A stretch of DNA of 64,000 nucleotides from Pseudanabaena cinerea FACHB-1277. GTDB taxonomy: Bacteria; Cyanobacteriota; Cyanobacteriia; Pseudanabaenales; Pseudanabaenaceae. The translations under genes were made by a program, and so were the position numbers. Of this stretch, positions 18,314 through 29,000 are shown one piece after another; position 1 is the first letter of the stretch; each line of letters begins with the position of its first letter. The notes beneath the pieces were generated by a model that was not told the origin of the DNA, ran no database searches, and worked only from the letters and a program-made list of their open reading frames with translations. The stretch covers positions 1 through 64,000 of the forward strand of contig NZ_JACJPY010000014.1 in the NCBI RefSeq assembly GCF_014696345.1, written 5' to 3'.

Positions 18314-19458
18314 GATTCTTGCACCTCAACCATGGATTCTGACATGGAATTTGGCATAGATCCTGACATAGGTAATGTAAACCAAAATGTACTACCCTTA
18401 GCAACTTCAGAATGCAACCAAATTTTACCACCATAGGTTTCGACAATTTTTTTGACAATCGCCAAGCCTACTCCCGTACTCTCAGACTGATCTCGCGGCA
18501 CTAGGGTTTGAAAGATTTGAAACACTTTGTCAAAATGTCTAGAATCAATACCCATGCCTGTATCACTGACATAAAATTCCCAATAGTCATGTTTTTGTGA
18601 ATGACCGATGTGAATTTCACCTTCAGGCTTACCCATATATTTTACAGCATTACCAATCAAGTTTTGAAATACCTGTTGCATTCGGGTCTTTTCTGCCCAC
18701 AAGGTCGGCAACTCGCTATCGATCGCAATGTGAATTCCATTGGGTGCAGCAATTATATCAATGGTTTCATGCAGTAATCGTGCAAGATTTACTTGGGTCT
18801 TATTTTCCTTGACCCGACCAACGCGGGAATATTGCAATACGCCATCGATGAGATCGCTCATGCGCCTTACGCGCCCACTCATCAGCCTCAGCATATCGCG
18901 CCCTTCGTCATCAAGGCGATCGCCATAATCATTTTGCACCCAATCCGCCAAAGACGCGATACCGCGCAAGGGAGCCTTGAGATCGTGGGAGACTATATAG
19001 GCAAAGTCTTTCAGTTCTTGATTGACGGCGGCTAGTTCGGAAACTAATTTTAGCTGGCGATTTTCTGACAATTTCCGTTCAATCGCATGGAGAATGGAGC
19101 GCTCAAGTAAGGTGGCACTTAGAAAATTTCCCTTAACTAAGTAGTCCGATGCTCCTAATGCCATGGCTTTTTGATCGATTTCGCGATCGCCCACTCCCGT
19201 CAGCAAAATTATGGGCTTAGTACATCCTGTTTTAATCGCTGCTTGCAACAGTTCTAAGCCGTTTTCTTTGCCAAGGCGAAAGTCAAAAAGATAGACATCA
19301 TGGCAATTTTTGCCAATTTCGACCAAGCCGTCATCATAGTTGTCAACCCAAGTCAGTTTGAAGTCCAATAATTCGGCTTCGCTCAAAAAATCACGAGCCA
19401 CAATATAGTCATCTTCATCATCGTCAACGAGTAGAACTCGACAAGTATCTAAGGTCAT
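18310..19458 (-). CDS. Receiver-histidine kinase hybrid (REC-HisKA-HATPase)
   Basis: A receiver domain (about 5-125, acceptor in VYLFDFRLGKENG) is followed directly by a HisKA domain (AYIVSHDLKAPLRGIASL) and a HATPase domain (VGNAVKYMG-like N box, then DTGMGIDSRHFDKVFQIFQ and GVGLAIVKKIVE). There is no sensor domain, so its input is probably phosphorylation of the receiver by an upstream kinase. This makes it a natural middle member of a relay between the kinase at 20073 and the regulator at 17891. Its stop overlaps the next regulator's start. Confidence 0.93.
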   Translation of the reverse strand: MTLDTCRVLLVDDDEDDYIVARDFLSEAELLDFKLTWVDNYDDGLVEIGKNCHDVYLFDFRLGKENGLELLQAAIKTGCTKPIILLTGVGDREIDQKAMALGASDYLVKGNFLSATLLERSILHAIERKLSENRQLKLVSELAAVNQELKDFAYIVSHDLKAPLRGIASLADWVQNDYGDRLDDEGRDMLRLMSGRVRRMSDLIDGVLQYSRVGRVKENKTQVNLARLLHETIDIIAAPNGIHIAIDSELPTLWAEKTRMQQVFQNLIGNAVKYMGKPEGEIHIGHSQKHDYWEFYVSDTGMGIDSRHFDKVFQIFQTLVPRDQSESTGVGLAIVKKIVETYGGKIWLHSEVAKGSTFWFTLPMSGSMPNSMSESMVEVQES

Positions 19459-19492
19459 TGTTTTCTGGTGAATTAATGATTTATTTGGAAAG

Positions 19493-19591
19493 CCCTCACC
19501 CCCCAGCCCCCTCTCCCATTAAGGGAGAGGGGGAGTAAAACTAATTTCTTGTTCCCCTCTCCCTTTTTGGGAGAGGGGCTAGGGGTGAGGG
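19493..19591. repeat. G+C-rich inverted repeat (CCCTCACCCC...GGGGTGAGGG)
   Basis: The arms CCCTCACCCCCCAGCCCC (from 19493) and GGGGCTAGGGGTGAGGG (to 19591) are complementary, and the centre holds CTCTCCC/GGGAGAGG inverted motifs. The same pattern recurs at 37743-37844, so this is a dispersed element of this genome. It lies in the 163-bp gap between two signalling genes. Confidence 0.75.
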
Positions 19592-19621
19592 TCTTAAAAC
19601 CTTTTGCGAAACATGATCAAT

Positions 19622-20083
19622 TTATTTAGAAGCGCGATCGGGTAATTCCACAATTTCAAACCAATAGGTTCCCAGCATCTTCATGATTTGCACCATTGAA
19701 TCAAATACAACAGGCTTGGCAATAAAGGAACTCACCCCCAGATCGTAGGTGCGGAGGATATCTTCCTCTGCCTTAGAAGTTGTGAGGACGACGATAGGAA
19801 TTTGGCGAAGATCGGGATCGGCTTTGATCTCTTTGAGGGCTTCGCGACCATCCTTGCGCGGCATATTCAGATCTAATAGGATTAAGCTAGGACGAGGCGC
19901 ACTCGCGGGATCGCTGTAGTCGCCGCGACATTTGAGATAGTCTAACAACTCCACCCCATCACCCACAAAATGTAAATCATTGGCAAGGCGGTTTTCTTCG
20001 AGAGCCTCTTGCATGAGTAGGCGATCGTCCTCATCATCTTCCGCGACTAGAATCGTAACGCTTTTTACTTTTTTAGTAGGCAT
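19622..20083 (-). CDS. Rcp1-like single-domain response regulator
   Basis: This 153-residue receiver domain has LVAEDDEDDRLLMQEAL at its start, the acceptor Asp in LILLDLNMPRKDG, Thr in VVLTTSKAEED and Lys in FIAKPVVFDS. The extended loop between the third strand and helix (KCRGDYSDPASAPRP) is typical of Rcp1-like regulators. Its start overlaps the end of the preceding GAF-PAS kinase by 11 bp, which points to that kinase as its partner. Confidence 0.93.
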   Translation of the reverse strand: MPTKKVKSVTILVAEDDEDDRLLMQEALEENRLANDLHFVGDGVELLDYLKCRGDYSDPASAPRPSLILLDLNMPRKDGREALKEIKADPDLRQIPIVVLTTSKAEEDILRTYDLGVSSFIAKPVVFDSMVQIMKMLGTYWFEIVELPDRASK

Positions 20084-22520
20084 CCTGTAGATCTCCTTTA
20101 AGTTGGTGAGTTGGTAAGGTAAAAATAAAAGTCGCGCCTTGGTCGAGTTCGCCCTGTGCGATTAAGGTTCCATTGTGCCTCTCTGCAATCTTACGGCAAA
20201 TAGCTAGCCCAATCCCCGTACCTTCAAAAGTCTTTCGCCCATGCAGTCGCTGGAAAATCTGAAAAATGCGTTCAGCATATTGCTGTTCAAAGCCGATGCC
20301 ATTATCAATGACCCGAATTTCACACCATTCTTGCTCATTTTCCATGTAAACCCGCGATCTCACCTGCACCATTGGCGTAACCCCTTCGCGGATAAATTTC
20401 AAAGCATTGCCGATCAGGTTTTGCAAAATTTGCCGCATTTGTAGAGCATCAGCTTCAACAACAGGCAGAGGATCTACTTCAAGAATTACGCCTGACTTCT
20501 CGATCCGCACCTCTAGGTCAGAGAGCACTCCCTCCAAAACCTCAGATAAGTTGATCGGTTGAAAGGGCTGCGCCTTGGTCGTCACCCGCGAGAAGTCGAG
20601 CAGGTCATTGATTAAAATCTGGGCGCGACTCGCCGCATTTAACATTCGTTCTAAATAATCCAATCCTTTTTCGTTTAAGGAATCTTGGCAAGTTGATTTG
20701 AGGCGATCGCCAAAAGCCTGAATTTTGCGTAGGGGTTCCTGCAAATCATGGGAAGAAACATAGGCAAAGTCTAATAATTCGCGGTTACTAACTTCTAGAC
20801 GCTCATTCATCACGTTTAACTTTTTCATCGCCCCTTCCACTTCCTTTCGCAGCTTGATTTCGATTTCTTTGCGAGTTGTGATTTCACTTTCGAGCGCAAT
20901 GAACTGTATTAACTCCCCATCGTCATCGAAGACAGGGTTAATATTTAGCGATAGCCAATATGCTTTGCCATCCTTGCTGTAGTTCAAAATCTCCCCAGAA
21001 AATGGTTCATGCTTTGCCAGCGCCTCACGAATTGAGTTAACTGTCTCCTGTGAAGTTTTCTCTCCTTGCAAAAAATCCCCCGGCTTTTTACCAATGACTT
21101 CAGCCAAGGTATAACCCGTCAATTTATGGAAACTATCGTTAACCCATTCAATTTCGCCATGAGCATTGGTAACGATCGCCACATTATCAGTTTTACTCGC
21201 AATTACAGATAGCTTCTGCAACTCAATATCCGCCGCTTTACGAGCCGTGATGTCTTTGCGAATTGCCAAATATTGATAGGGCTTGCCATCTTCATTCAAG
21301 AAAGGCACGATAGTCGTATCAACCCAATAGAAGGTTCCATCCTTAGCGCGGTTTTTGATTTCAGCCCGCCAAGTTTGACCACTGGCGATCGTTCTCCACA
21401 TCTCCACAAAAAACGATCGCGGATGATGCCCCGAACTGAGAAGGCGATGATTTTGACCGATTAGCTCTTCACGGCTATATTGTGAGATTTCACAAAATTT
21501 ATCATTGACAAAGGTAATCGTTCCTTGGATATCGGTAATGGCAATAATTGCAGTCTGATCGAGAGCCGATGTGATATCTTTTACTTCCTTCTCTGCTTGC
21601 TTTTGGCTGGTAATATCTTTGGCGAACCCCATATACCCCGTTATTTCGCCGCTTTCGGTGCGAATCGCCGTAATCGTCAGCATGACAGGAAACTTCGAGC
21701 CATCTTTACGAATATAAGTCCATTCCCGTTCATACACCTGTCCCAATTTCGCCTTGGCAGTGAAGACTTCAAACCCAACAGGAATATCTGTATTTAGCTC
21801 CTGCGTTAAATGTTGGGCTTGGGAGGCAATTTCATAAAACTCATGAAAAATTGCTGGGCTAGTCTTGCCCACAATCTCCGATGCGTCATAGCCTAGCATC
21901 CTCTCTGCTGCCCTATTAAAGGACTGGATCGTGCCATTCAAATCGGTCGCAATGATCGAAAAGTTGGCGTTGTCTAAGATCGCCTGCTTGAGGGATAAGA
22001 CTGCATCTAGTTGTGATTCGGTGGAATTGCGATTAAGCCTTAACTCCAGTTGATTAACTACGAGACGGCTCAGGGCTTCTAACTGTCTGATTTGGGCTTC
22101 GGTGAGGTTGTGCGGTTGTGAATCGATCGCACATAGAGTTCCTAACGCATAATAATCATGGGTAATTAAAGGAACTCCCGCATAAAAGCGAATATTTGGA
22201 TCGTTTGTCACCAAAGGATTGTCGGCAAATCGGGGATCTTGACTCGCATCAGGGATATTTAAGGTTGCCTTGGCGGCAACGGCGTGACCGCAAAAGGAAA
22301 TATCGCGAGGGGTTTCCGTGGCATTTAGCCCAACACGAGATTTAAACCACTGGCGATCCCTGTCTACTAATGAAATGAGGGCGATCGGCGTGCCGCAGAT
22401 ATCCGCCGCAAGTTGCGTCAAGTCGTCATAGACTTGCTCTGGTAAGGTATCGAGAATATGGTAGCGATCGAGGGCAACTAGGCGATCGCTTTCATCGGCG
22501 GGAATTTCAGGTGTTTGCAT
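20073..22520 (-). CDS. GAF-PASx3 sensor histidine kinase
   Basis: The 815-residue kinase begins with a GAF domain (about 10-165; ILDTLPEQVYDDLTQLA, SFCGHAVAAKATL, FYAGVPLI), followed by three PAS domains (about 175-300, 310-430, 430-555). A coiled segment leads to HisKA with SSHDLQEPLRKIQAFGDRL and a HATPase ending in GTGIGLAICRKIAERH. No transmembrane segments are seen. The GAF domain is of the non-phytochrome kind and I see no bilin-type Cys-His motif. It has close paralogues at 25423 and 28887-31519. It overlaps the start of the Rcp1-like gene, a likely cognate pair. Confidence 0.93.
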   Translation of the reverse strand: MQTPEIPADESDRLVALDRYHILDTLPEQVYDDLTQLAADICGTPIALISLVDRDRQWFKSRVGLNATETPRDISFCGHAVAAKATLNIPDASQDPRFADNPLVTNDPNIRFYAGVPLITHDYYALGTLCAIDSQPHNLTEAQIRQLEALSRLVVNQLELRLNRNSTESQLDAVLSLKQAILDNANFSIIATDLNGTIQSFNRAAERMLGYDASEIVGKTSPAIFHEFYEIASQAQHLTQELNTDIPVGFEVFTAKAKLGQVYEREWTYIRKDGSKFPVMLTITAIRTESGEITGYMGFAKDITSQKQAEKEVKDITSALDQTAIIAITDIQGTITFVNDKFCEISQYSREELIGQNHRLLSSGHHPRSFFVEMWRTIASGQTWRAEIKNRAKDGTFYWVDTTIVPFLNEDGKPYQYLAIRKDITARKAADIELQKLSVIASKTDNVAIVTNAHGEIEWVNDSFHKLTGYTLAEVIGKKPGDFLQGEKTSQETVNSIREALAKHEPFSGEILNYSKDGKAYWLSLNINPVFDDDGELIQFIALESEITTRKEIEIKLRKEVEGAMKKLNVMNERLEVSNRELLDFAYVSSHDLQEPLRKIQAFGDRLKSTCQDSLNEKGLDYLERMLNAASRAQILINDLLDFSRVTTKAQPFQPINLSEVLEGVLSDLEVRIEKSGVILEVDPLPVVEADALQMRQILQNLIGNALKFIREGVTPMVQVRSRVYMENEQEWCEIRVIDNGIGFEQQYAERIFQIFQRLHGRKTFEGTGIGLAICRKIAERHNGTLIAQGELDQGATFIFTLPTHQLKGDLQDAY

Positions 22521-22573
22521 AATTAATTTACTGATACAATTATTCTTGAAATAAAAGAGATTGAGGGGGATCG

Positions 22574-24994
22574 CTAAAGCAAATCTTGGATTAAATGAAC
22601 TAATTGTTTGAGTTTAATCGGTTTGCTGACGTACTCATCTGCCCCAGCCGCCAAACAGCGATCGCGATCGCCTTCCATCGCCAAAGCAGTCAAGGCGATA
22701 ATGGGAATGTTAACTACACTAGGATCGAGACGTATTTGTTTGGTGGCTTCGAGTCCGTCCATCACAGGCATTTGCACATCCATGAGGATTAAGTCGGGCT
22801 GATGAGATTTAGCTAAGGCGATCGCCTCAGCCCCATCTTTTGCAGACACAATGCGATAGCCTTTTGCGCCAAGGTAGCTAGAAATCGTGGCAATATTTGC
22901 TTCATTGTCCTCTGCTAGTAAGATCAAAGGTGATCCTAATAGTGTGGAAGTGCTAGGCTGAGGGTAAAAAGCTGGATTGAGTTGAGACTCTGATTTAGGG
23001 TTAGCAAGAACGGTGCTTCCACAGGGTAGCTCAACAGTAAAGCAACTGCCCACGCCCAACTCACTGGTTAAACCCACATTGCCATTATGCATTTCCACGA
23101 TCCGTTTGACGAGGGCAAGCCCTAAGCCTGTTCCTTCATATTTTCGATTTAAGGCGCTATCAATTTGGATAAACGGCTGAAATAGTTTTGTGATGTTTTC
23201 TGGAGCAATGCCAATACCCGTATCCTTTACCGCAAATCTCAGAAAGGAATTCTCTCCATACTCTTCTCCTGACAATAGAGTGACAGTCAAAGTGATGCTG
23301 CCGCCAATATCAGTAAACTTGACAGCATTATTGAGTAGGTTAATCAGAACTTGACGGATACGCCGCTCGTCTATTATCAGGTCAGGCAGATTTTGAGGAA
23401 TCTGTTCGATGATTTGAATTTGTTTGCGGAGAGATTGTTGACTGACAAAGACAATGCTAGATTTACAGAGGTTTTGCACCGATGTGGCACTTAAATCTAA
23501 GACCATTTGACCAGATTCGATTTTGGCGACATCGAGAATGTCATTAATCAGCGACAAAAGATGATTACCGCTATTCTCTAAAGTTTTTAAGGCTCTGATT
23601 TGCCGATCGCTGACATCACCAAATACTCCTTCTAGCAATCCTTCCGTCATTCCTAAAATCGCGTTGAGGGGAGTCCGCAGTTCGTGGCTCATGCTGGCAA
23701 GAAACTCATCTTTGAGGCGCGTGGCGCGGACAAGTTCTTCATTGGTATGTTGCAATTGAAATTCAGCGAGTTTGCGATCGCTGATATCCATCAGAATCCC
23801 AAATAGCCGAATTACCTGCCCCTCTTCATTGGCGATCGCTTCCGCTTTGACAAACACATAACCCATAGAACCGTCGGCACGAATAATTTGTAAATCGCTC
23901 TCAAAGGCTTCCGTAAGCTGAATGGCTCTATCGATCAGGTGAACAATTCGTAGGCGATCGATTGTAGAAAAATATGCCACCATCTCTTCACATTTTGGCT
24001 CTGGGCAATCAGGATCGAGCCTGAAAATCCTAAAGATTTCCTCTGACCAAGAATTTTTTCTGGTTAGTACATCCAGATCCCAACTACCAAGATGGGCGAT
24101 TTGTTGAGCTTCACGGAGACGGCTCTCACTTTCTTGTAAAGCAGCCGTTCGCAATCGTACTTTCTCTTCTAAGGTTTGATTAAGTTGTTGCAACATCTCA
24201 ACGGATTGTTTGCGTCCACTGATGTCAAGATGAGTCCCCGTCATTCGCAAAGGCTTGCCATCCGCATCCCACTCCACCACCTTGCCACTCGCCAAAACCC
24301 ACACCCACCCGCCCAGCTTGTGACGCATCCTCATTTCACACTCGTAAGTCTCCTTTTCTTTACGAAAATGTTGTTCTAAGGCTAAGGTGACTGACTGGAA
24401 ATCATCAGGATGGATCTTTTCCTTCACTGTTTCCGCATTGAGAAATTCCAGTTCTTCGATGGTGTAGCCGATTATCTCTGCCCAGCGTTCGTTAAAAATC
24501 AAATTTCCAGATGGAACATCCCAATCCCATAAGCCAATACCCGATCCTGCGATCGCTAGTTGCAACCGTTCTTTGGTGCGAGCAAGTTCAAGAGCAGCTT
24601 GCTGACGCTCTAGATGAATTTCGGCTTCCCTAAGTTCTCGGCGCACCACCTCTGCTAGTCGGGTTAGTTTCCCCTTCATCAGATAGTCATTGGCTCCTTG
24701 GCGCATTAACTCGACTGCCGAGGCTTCACCAATAGTGCCTGATATGACAATAAAGGGTATATTAGGCTGGATTTGTTTGACAATTTGGAGAGCCATAGGA
24801 GCATTAAATTGGGGAAGATTGTAATCCGAAAGAACAATATCCCAAGGATGGTTTAATAGGGCATTACGAAGTGCCTCCGCAGTTTCCACGCGCTCCCAAA
24901 CAACATTAAAACCACCACGCTTTAGTTCGCGTAGGGTTAAAAGCGTATCATCTTCCAAATCCTCAACGATCAGAGCATTTAGTGGTTCGCTCAT
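22574..24994 (-). CDS. Hybrid histidine kinase REC-PAS-PAS-HisKA-HATPase-REC
   Basis: The 806-residue protein has a receiver (about 5-125, acceptor in [10 protein letters not shown]), two PAS domains (about 145-265 and 290-410), HisKA with [18 protein letters not shown], a HATPase with [18 protein letters not shown] and [14 protein letters not shown], and a C-terminal receiver (about 685-805, [13 protein letters not shown]). The last part, [17 protein letters not shown] and SKPIKLKQL, is nearly identical to the interrupted receiver of the neighbouring pseudogene, showing recent duplication. Its start overlaps the stop of the regulator at 24991 by 4 bp. A relay from the kinase at 25423 through that regulator to this protein is plausible. 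Confidence 0.93.
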   Translation of the reverse strand: MSEPLNALIVEDLEDDTLLTLRELKRGGFNVVWERVETAEALRNALLNHPWDIVLSDYNLPQFNAPMALQIVKQIQPNIPFIVISGTIGEASAVELMRQGANDYLMKGKLTRLAEVVRRELREAEIHLERQQAALELARTKERLQLAIAGSGIGLWDWDVPSGNLIFNERWAEIIGYTIEELEFLNAETVKEKIHPDDFQSVTLALEQHFRKEKETYECEMRMRHKLGGWVWVLASGKVVEWDADGKPLRMTGTHLDISGRKQSVEMLQQLNQTLEEKVRLRTAALQESESRLREAQQIAHLGSWDLDVLTRKNSWSEEIFRIFRLDPDCPEPKCEEMVAYFSTIDRLRIVHLIDRAIQLTEAFESDLQIIRADGSMGYVFVKAEAIANEEGQVIRLFGILMDISDRKLAEFQLQHTNEELVRATRLKDEFLASMSHELRTPLNAILGMTEGLLEGVFGDVSDRQIRALKTLENSGNHLLSLINDILDVAKIESGQMVLDLSATSVQNLCKSSIVFVSQQSLRKQIQIIEQIPQNLPDLIIDERRIRQVLINLLNNAVKFTDIGGSITLTVTLLSGEEYGENSFLRFAVKDTGIGIAPENITKLFQPFIQIDSALNRKYEGTGLGLALVKRIVEMHNGNVGLTSELGVGSCFTVELPCGSTVLANPKSESQLNPAFYPQPSTSTLLGSPLILLAEDNEANIATISSYLGAKGYRIVSAKDGAEAIALAKSHQPDLILMDVQMPVMDGLEATKQIRLDPSVVNIPIIALTALAMEGDRDRCLAAGADEYVSKPIKLKQLVHLIQDLL

Positions 24995-25419
24995 GGGTGA
25001 TTAACTCCTGTTGGCAAGGGCTGATTGATCAAAGCCCAGTAAAGCCCCAGTTGGCTCACAGCTTCCGTAAAGCGATCAAACTCAACGGGCTTGCAGACAT
25101 AACTATTAGCCCCTAAGTTATAGCTCTCAATGATATCGCGATCTTCACTGGAAGATGTCAGCACCACGATTGGTAAAAAGCGAGTGCGATCGCTAGCTCT
25201 AATCTGTCGCAAGACTTCTAATCCGCTAATTTTGGGTAGCTTTAGGTCAAGGAGGATCACACTTGGCAATGGGTCAGCATTCAGCACCATCGCCAGAGCC
25301 TCTTCACCATTACGAGCGATGAGAATTTCATTGGCAATGTTTGCCTTTCGCAACGCCCGCAAAGTCAGCCTTTCATCATCAGGGTTGTCTTCAACCAAAA
25401 TAATTTTACTCATATTCAT
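24991..25419 (-). CDS. Rcp1-like single-domain response regulator
   Basis: The 142-residue receiver has [17 protein letters not shown], the acceptor Asp in [12 protein letters not shown], Thr/Ser in [11 protein letters not shown] and Lys in [10 protein letters not shown]. It lies only 3 bp after the kinase gene at 25423 and overlaps the hybrid kinase at 22574 by 4 bp, so the three genes form one translational unit. Function beyond phosphotransfer is not visible. Confidence 0.93.
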   Translation of the reverse strand: MNMSKIILVEDNPDDERLTLRALRKANIANEILIARNGEEALAMVLNADPLPSVILLDLKLPKISGLEVLRQIRASDRTRFLPIVVLTSSSEDRDIIESYNLGANSYVCKPVEFDRFTEAVSQLGLYWALINQPLPTGVNHP

Positions 25420-25422
25420 TAC

Positions 25423-28400
25423 CTATACTCCTTTCCTGATCGATGTATTGGGGACAGTAAAATAAATGGTTGCTCCTTGTTCTACAACTCCTTCAGCCCA
25501 AACTTTGCCACCGTGACGATGAATAGCACGTTGAACGGTGGCTAAACCAATACCCGTACCCGGAAATTCGTTAGTATTATGCAAGCGCTGGAAGACACCA
25601 AATAACATATTGGCAAAGGTCATATTAAACCCAGCTCCATCATCGCGTATAAAGTAGGTTAAACGATCTTCTTGTTGCAAAACTCCAAATTCGATCTGGG
25701 CTGAGTCATGGTGGCTGGTAAATTTCCAAGCATTCTGTACTAAATTGTTGATCACAACTTGCATCAATGTGCGATCGGCAGAGACGATAATATTGGGCGC
25801 GATCGCCAATTTAACCTGCCGTTCTGGATTGATTGCTTGCAATTCATCGATCTGCTCCTGTACCAAGGCACTGAGGTTAACAGCGCTATATTGCATTTCC
25901 GATCGCGATACGCGGGAGAGTCGCAACAGGTCATCGATCAGCATCCCCATGCGGTGAATATTGCGGCGGATGCGATCAAAATAATCTTTAGCCTCATCAT
26001 CAAAGCGATCGCCATAGTCCTCAATCAAGGCATTACTAAAGCCATCGATGGCGCGTAAAGGCGATCGCAAATCGTGGGATACAGAATAGGCAAAGGCTTC
26101 TAGCTCTCGATTGGAGGCTTCTAATTGGGCGGCAGTTTGTTGAATTGTGACTTCGGCTTGTTTGCGATCGCTAATGTCAAAGTTAGCCCCAATCATCTGA
26201 AGCGGTTCGCCGCGCTCATTGCGCTGCACTATGGCATAGGCTTGAATGAAGCGGATCGTGCCGTCAGGATGGATGACTCGAAACTCTTGGCAAAAGTCTT
26301 TTTCGCCTTTGAGGGCTTGTTGGATGGCTAATTCACTAGCTTGACGGTCATTTGGATGTAGGCTGTTTGACCAAGCATCGTAGGCACTTGAGAATTGATT
26401 GGAGGTGATGCCATAGAGTTCGTACATTCGATCATCCCAAGTAAGAATATTATGCACGACATCCCAATCCCAAATGCCCATAGCTGAGGATTTAGCGGCT
26501 AAGGAGAGGCGATCGGAGAGGTTTTGGAATTGTCTTTCCGCTTCTTTGCGATCGCTGATATCCTGTGCAGTCCCGATGGTTAATTTAATCTGTCCGCGAT
26601 CATCTCGACTAAATACTGTGTCTCGACTATAGAGCCATCGCCATTCACCGTTAGCATGACGCATCCGATATTCTATTTCAAAAATCTCTCCATCTTGAGC
26701 AATATCAATTTGTTGATAGTAGTCAGGCATTTTTGCAAGGTCTTCGGGATGCATCAAGTTTGCAAATAATGCCGCTCCCATCGCTTGAATCTCAGTGGGT
26801 GTGTAGCCAAGCACTGATGCAATCTCACGATTGCTGTAAACATTGCAATGTTCTTGTAGATCGTAGAGATAGAGAATGTTTGGCGATGCTTCAGCAATTT
26901 TCTCAATAAATCTTTGGCTTTCTAAAATCTCCTGTTCCGCCTGTTTGCGATCGCTGATATCTTGAGCAATGCCTAAGAAGCCAATAATTTCTTGATGGTC
27001 ATCCTTGAGAGCCGTAATAGATAGCAACACAGGAAACCGCGAACCATCTTTGCGGATGTAAGTCCATTCATTTTCACTAGCTAGACCTAAACGCGCTTTG
27101 GCGACAAACACCTCAAAACCGACGAGAATATTCTGCCCTAGCTCCACAGACAGGTTTGCCGCTCGGTTAACTATCTCCTGCGGATCGTGAATAATTGCGG
27201 GGGTGAATTGACCAATTAGTTCAGAGGCGCTGTAGCCCAACAGTCTCTCCGCCGCTTTGTTAAAGGTCTGGATTACGCCATTTAAATCGGTGGAAATTAA
27301 TGCATAATCAGCACCATCGAGAATGGCTTGATGGAGACTATTGACCTGCAACAGTGATTGGGTGCGTTCTGCAACCTTGGCTTCTAGATCTTGGTTGAGT
27401 TGTTGTAGAGAGGCTTCGGCTTGTTTGCGATCGCTAATATCTGTAATCGTGCCAACATAACCAACGGTTTCCCCAAACTGATTGCGCTCAGCCACAGCCT
27501 GACCATAGCCCCAAGTCGTCTGCCCTGCCTTATTTTGAAACCGATACTCCAGAAGAAACGGACGATTTTCGGCAACCGAAGTATTCCATTCCGTAAAAAC
27601 CAATTCGCGATCGTTGGGATGAATGCCATCAATCCAGCCAAAACCCAAAGCTTCAGACAGGGTTAATCCCGAAACTTGCAGCCAGCGTTCGTTCACATAT
27701 ATGCATCTGCCCTCAGCATCTGTCCGAAAAATTCCCACTGGGGCGGCGGAGGCTAGGGAGGCAAAACGCTCTTCACTATCTCTAAGTTCGACTTCACAAC
27801 GGTGACGTTCTGCCATCGCCTCAGCTTGCTGGATCGCGATCGCAATCTGTACTGTGATCTCATCTATCATTACCAGATCGGTATGCTGCCATTCCCGATA
27901 GTTTATACATTGATGCCCGTCTAGAAATCCCCATAACTTTCCAGACACCACCATCGGCACAACAAGATTTGACTTCACTTGATATGCTTGTAACCAATGC
28001 AGGTAAGCATCAGGATAGCCCGCAGTAAGAATGTTTTCTTTGGTGATCGCCCGACATTCTTTATGACGCAGGGCAATATCGCCACGAAAATTAGGATCTG
28101 AGATCGCCTCATTTAGAGCAACTCGCCAATCTGCGCCCACAGATTCTGCAATGACTAATCCACTACCATCAGATTGAAACTGCCAAATTAATAGGCGATC
28201 GCAACCAAGAAGCGATCGCAGTTTCTGCACAGATGTTTCGAGAATTTCTGGCAAAGGTAACAAAGCGGCGGTCTTATTGGCGATCATGGAGATCAATTGC
28301 TCCCGTTCGACTCTTGCCTTGAGGTTGGCGGTACGGTTTACGAGGTCTTCACCGCTTAGCCTGAGTTCTAACTGACCGACTGCCAAACGGCTTAGGGCTT

Positions 28401-28842
28401 GGAGTTGCTGGATTTGTTTTGGAGTAAGGGTTCTGGGTTGGCGATCGATCACGCACAAAGTCCCCAAAGCATAGAGATCTGGGGTCATTAAAGGGACACC
28501 AGCATAAAAGCGAATGTTAGGATCTTGAAGTACCAATGGGTTATCGGCAAAACGGACATCTTGAGTAGTGTCTGGAATATTCAAGATCTCGCCATCGGCA
28601 ACCGCATGACCACAAAAGGAAATATCGCGGGGTGTCTCCATAACGTCAATTCCAACACGCGATTTAAACCATTGGCGATCTTGAGCAACCAAAGATATTA
28701 AGGAGATCGGCGTTCCACAAATATCAGCCGCCAGTTGCGTCAAGTCATCATATTCTTGCTCAGGCAAGGTATCGAGAATATGGTAGCGCTCTAGTGCAAC
28801 TAGGCGATCGCTCTCATTGGCTGGGATTTCAGGATTTTGCAT
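25423..28842 (-). CDS. GAF-GAF-PASx4 sensor histidine kinase
   Basis: This 1139-residue kinase starts with the same kind of GAF domain as its paralogues (about 10-165). A second GAF domain follows at about 185-345 with the phytochrome/cyanobacteriochrome-like blocks VKSNLVVPM and LWGFLDGHQC, but the Cys-His pair that binds bilin is replaced (GYPDAYLHWL). Four PAS domains (about 355-475, 500-625, 635-760, 770-890) lead to HisKA (SVSHDLRSPLRAIDGF) and HATPase (GTGIGLATVQRAIHRHGG). It heads a tight three-gene unit with the regulator at 24991 and the hybrid kinase at 22574. Covalent bilin attachment looks unlikely; the signal is unknown. Confidence 0.92.
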   Translation of the reverse strand: MQNPEIPANESDRLVALERYHILDTLPEQEYDDLTQLAADICGTPISLISLVAQDRQWFKSRVGIDVMETPRDISFCGHAVADGEILNIPDTTQDVRFADNPLVLQDPNIRFYAGVPLMTPDLYALGTLCVIDRQPRTLTPKQIQQLQALSRLAVGQLELRLSGEDLVNRTANLKARVEREQLISMIANKTAALLPLPEILETSVQKLRSLLGCDRLLIWQFQSDGSGLVIAESVGADWRVALNEAISDPNFRGDIALRHKECRAITKENILTAGYPDAYLHWLQAYQVKSNLVVPMVVSGKLWGFLDGHQCINYREWQHTDLVMIDEITVQIAIAIQQAEAMAERHRCEVELRDSEERFASLASAAPVGIFRTDAEGRCIYVNERWLQVSGLTLSEALGFGWIDGIHPNDRELVFTEWNTSVAENRPFLLEYRFQNKAGQTTWGYGQAVAERNQFGETVGYVGTITDISDRKQAEASLQQLNQDLEAKVAERTQSLLQVNSLHQAILDGADYALISTDLNGVIQTFNKAAERLLGYSASELIGQFTPAIIHDPQEIVNRAANLSVELGQNILVGFEVFVAKARLGLASENEWTYIRKDGSRFPVLLSITALKDDHQEIIGFLGIAQDISDRKQAEQEILESQRFIEKIAEASPNILYLYDLQEHCNVYSNREIASVLGYTPTEIQAMGAALFANLMHPEDLAKMPDYYQQIDIAQDGEIFEIEYRMRHANGEWRWLYSRDTVFSRDDRGQIKLTIGTAQDISDRKEAERQFQNLSDRLSLAAKSSAMGIWDWDVVHNILTWDDRMYELYGITSNQFSSAYDAWSNSLHPNDRQASELAIQQALKGEKDFCQEFRVIHPDGTIRFIQAYAIVQRNERGEPLQMIGANFDISDRKQAEVTIQQTAAQLEASNRELEAFAYSVSHDLRSPLRAIDGFSNALIEDYGDRFDDEAKDYFDRIRRNIHRMGMLIDDLLRLSRVSRSEMQYSAVNLSALVQEQIDELQAINPERQVKLAIAPNIIVSADRTLMQVVINNLVQNAWKFTSHHDSAQIEFGVLQQEDRLTYFIRDDGAGFNMTFANMLFGVFQRLHNTNEFPGTGIGLATVQRAIHRHGGKVWAEGVVEQGATIYFTVPNTSIRKGV

Positions 28843-28886
28843 AGGACAAATTACTGTGACTTACAAGGGGGATTGAAGCGGAATCT

Positions 28887-29000
28887 CTACAGCAACTCTT
28901 GAATTAGTACAGCCAATTGCTTGAGTTTAATCGGTTTGCTAATGTACTCATTTGCCCCCACGCCCAAGCAGCGATCGCGATCGCCTTCCATTGCCAAGGC
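28887..29000 (-). pseudogene. Separated C-terminal end of a receiver domain
   Basis: On the minus strand from 28999 to the TAG at 28887-28889 the frame reads [20 protein letters not shown], then [16 protein letters not shown]. This is the fourth helix, the conserved Lys strand and the last helix of a receiver, matching the end of the kinase at 22574. It is cut off from the rest of its gene by the 211-bp insertion at 29001-29211. Removing the insertion and one 8-bp duplication joins it in frame. Confidence 0.85.

Noticed and set aside
19493-19591. CRISPR-like repeat arrays
   Set aside because: The repeats are inverted arms of single elements, without regular spacers. No CRISPR array was seen in the window.
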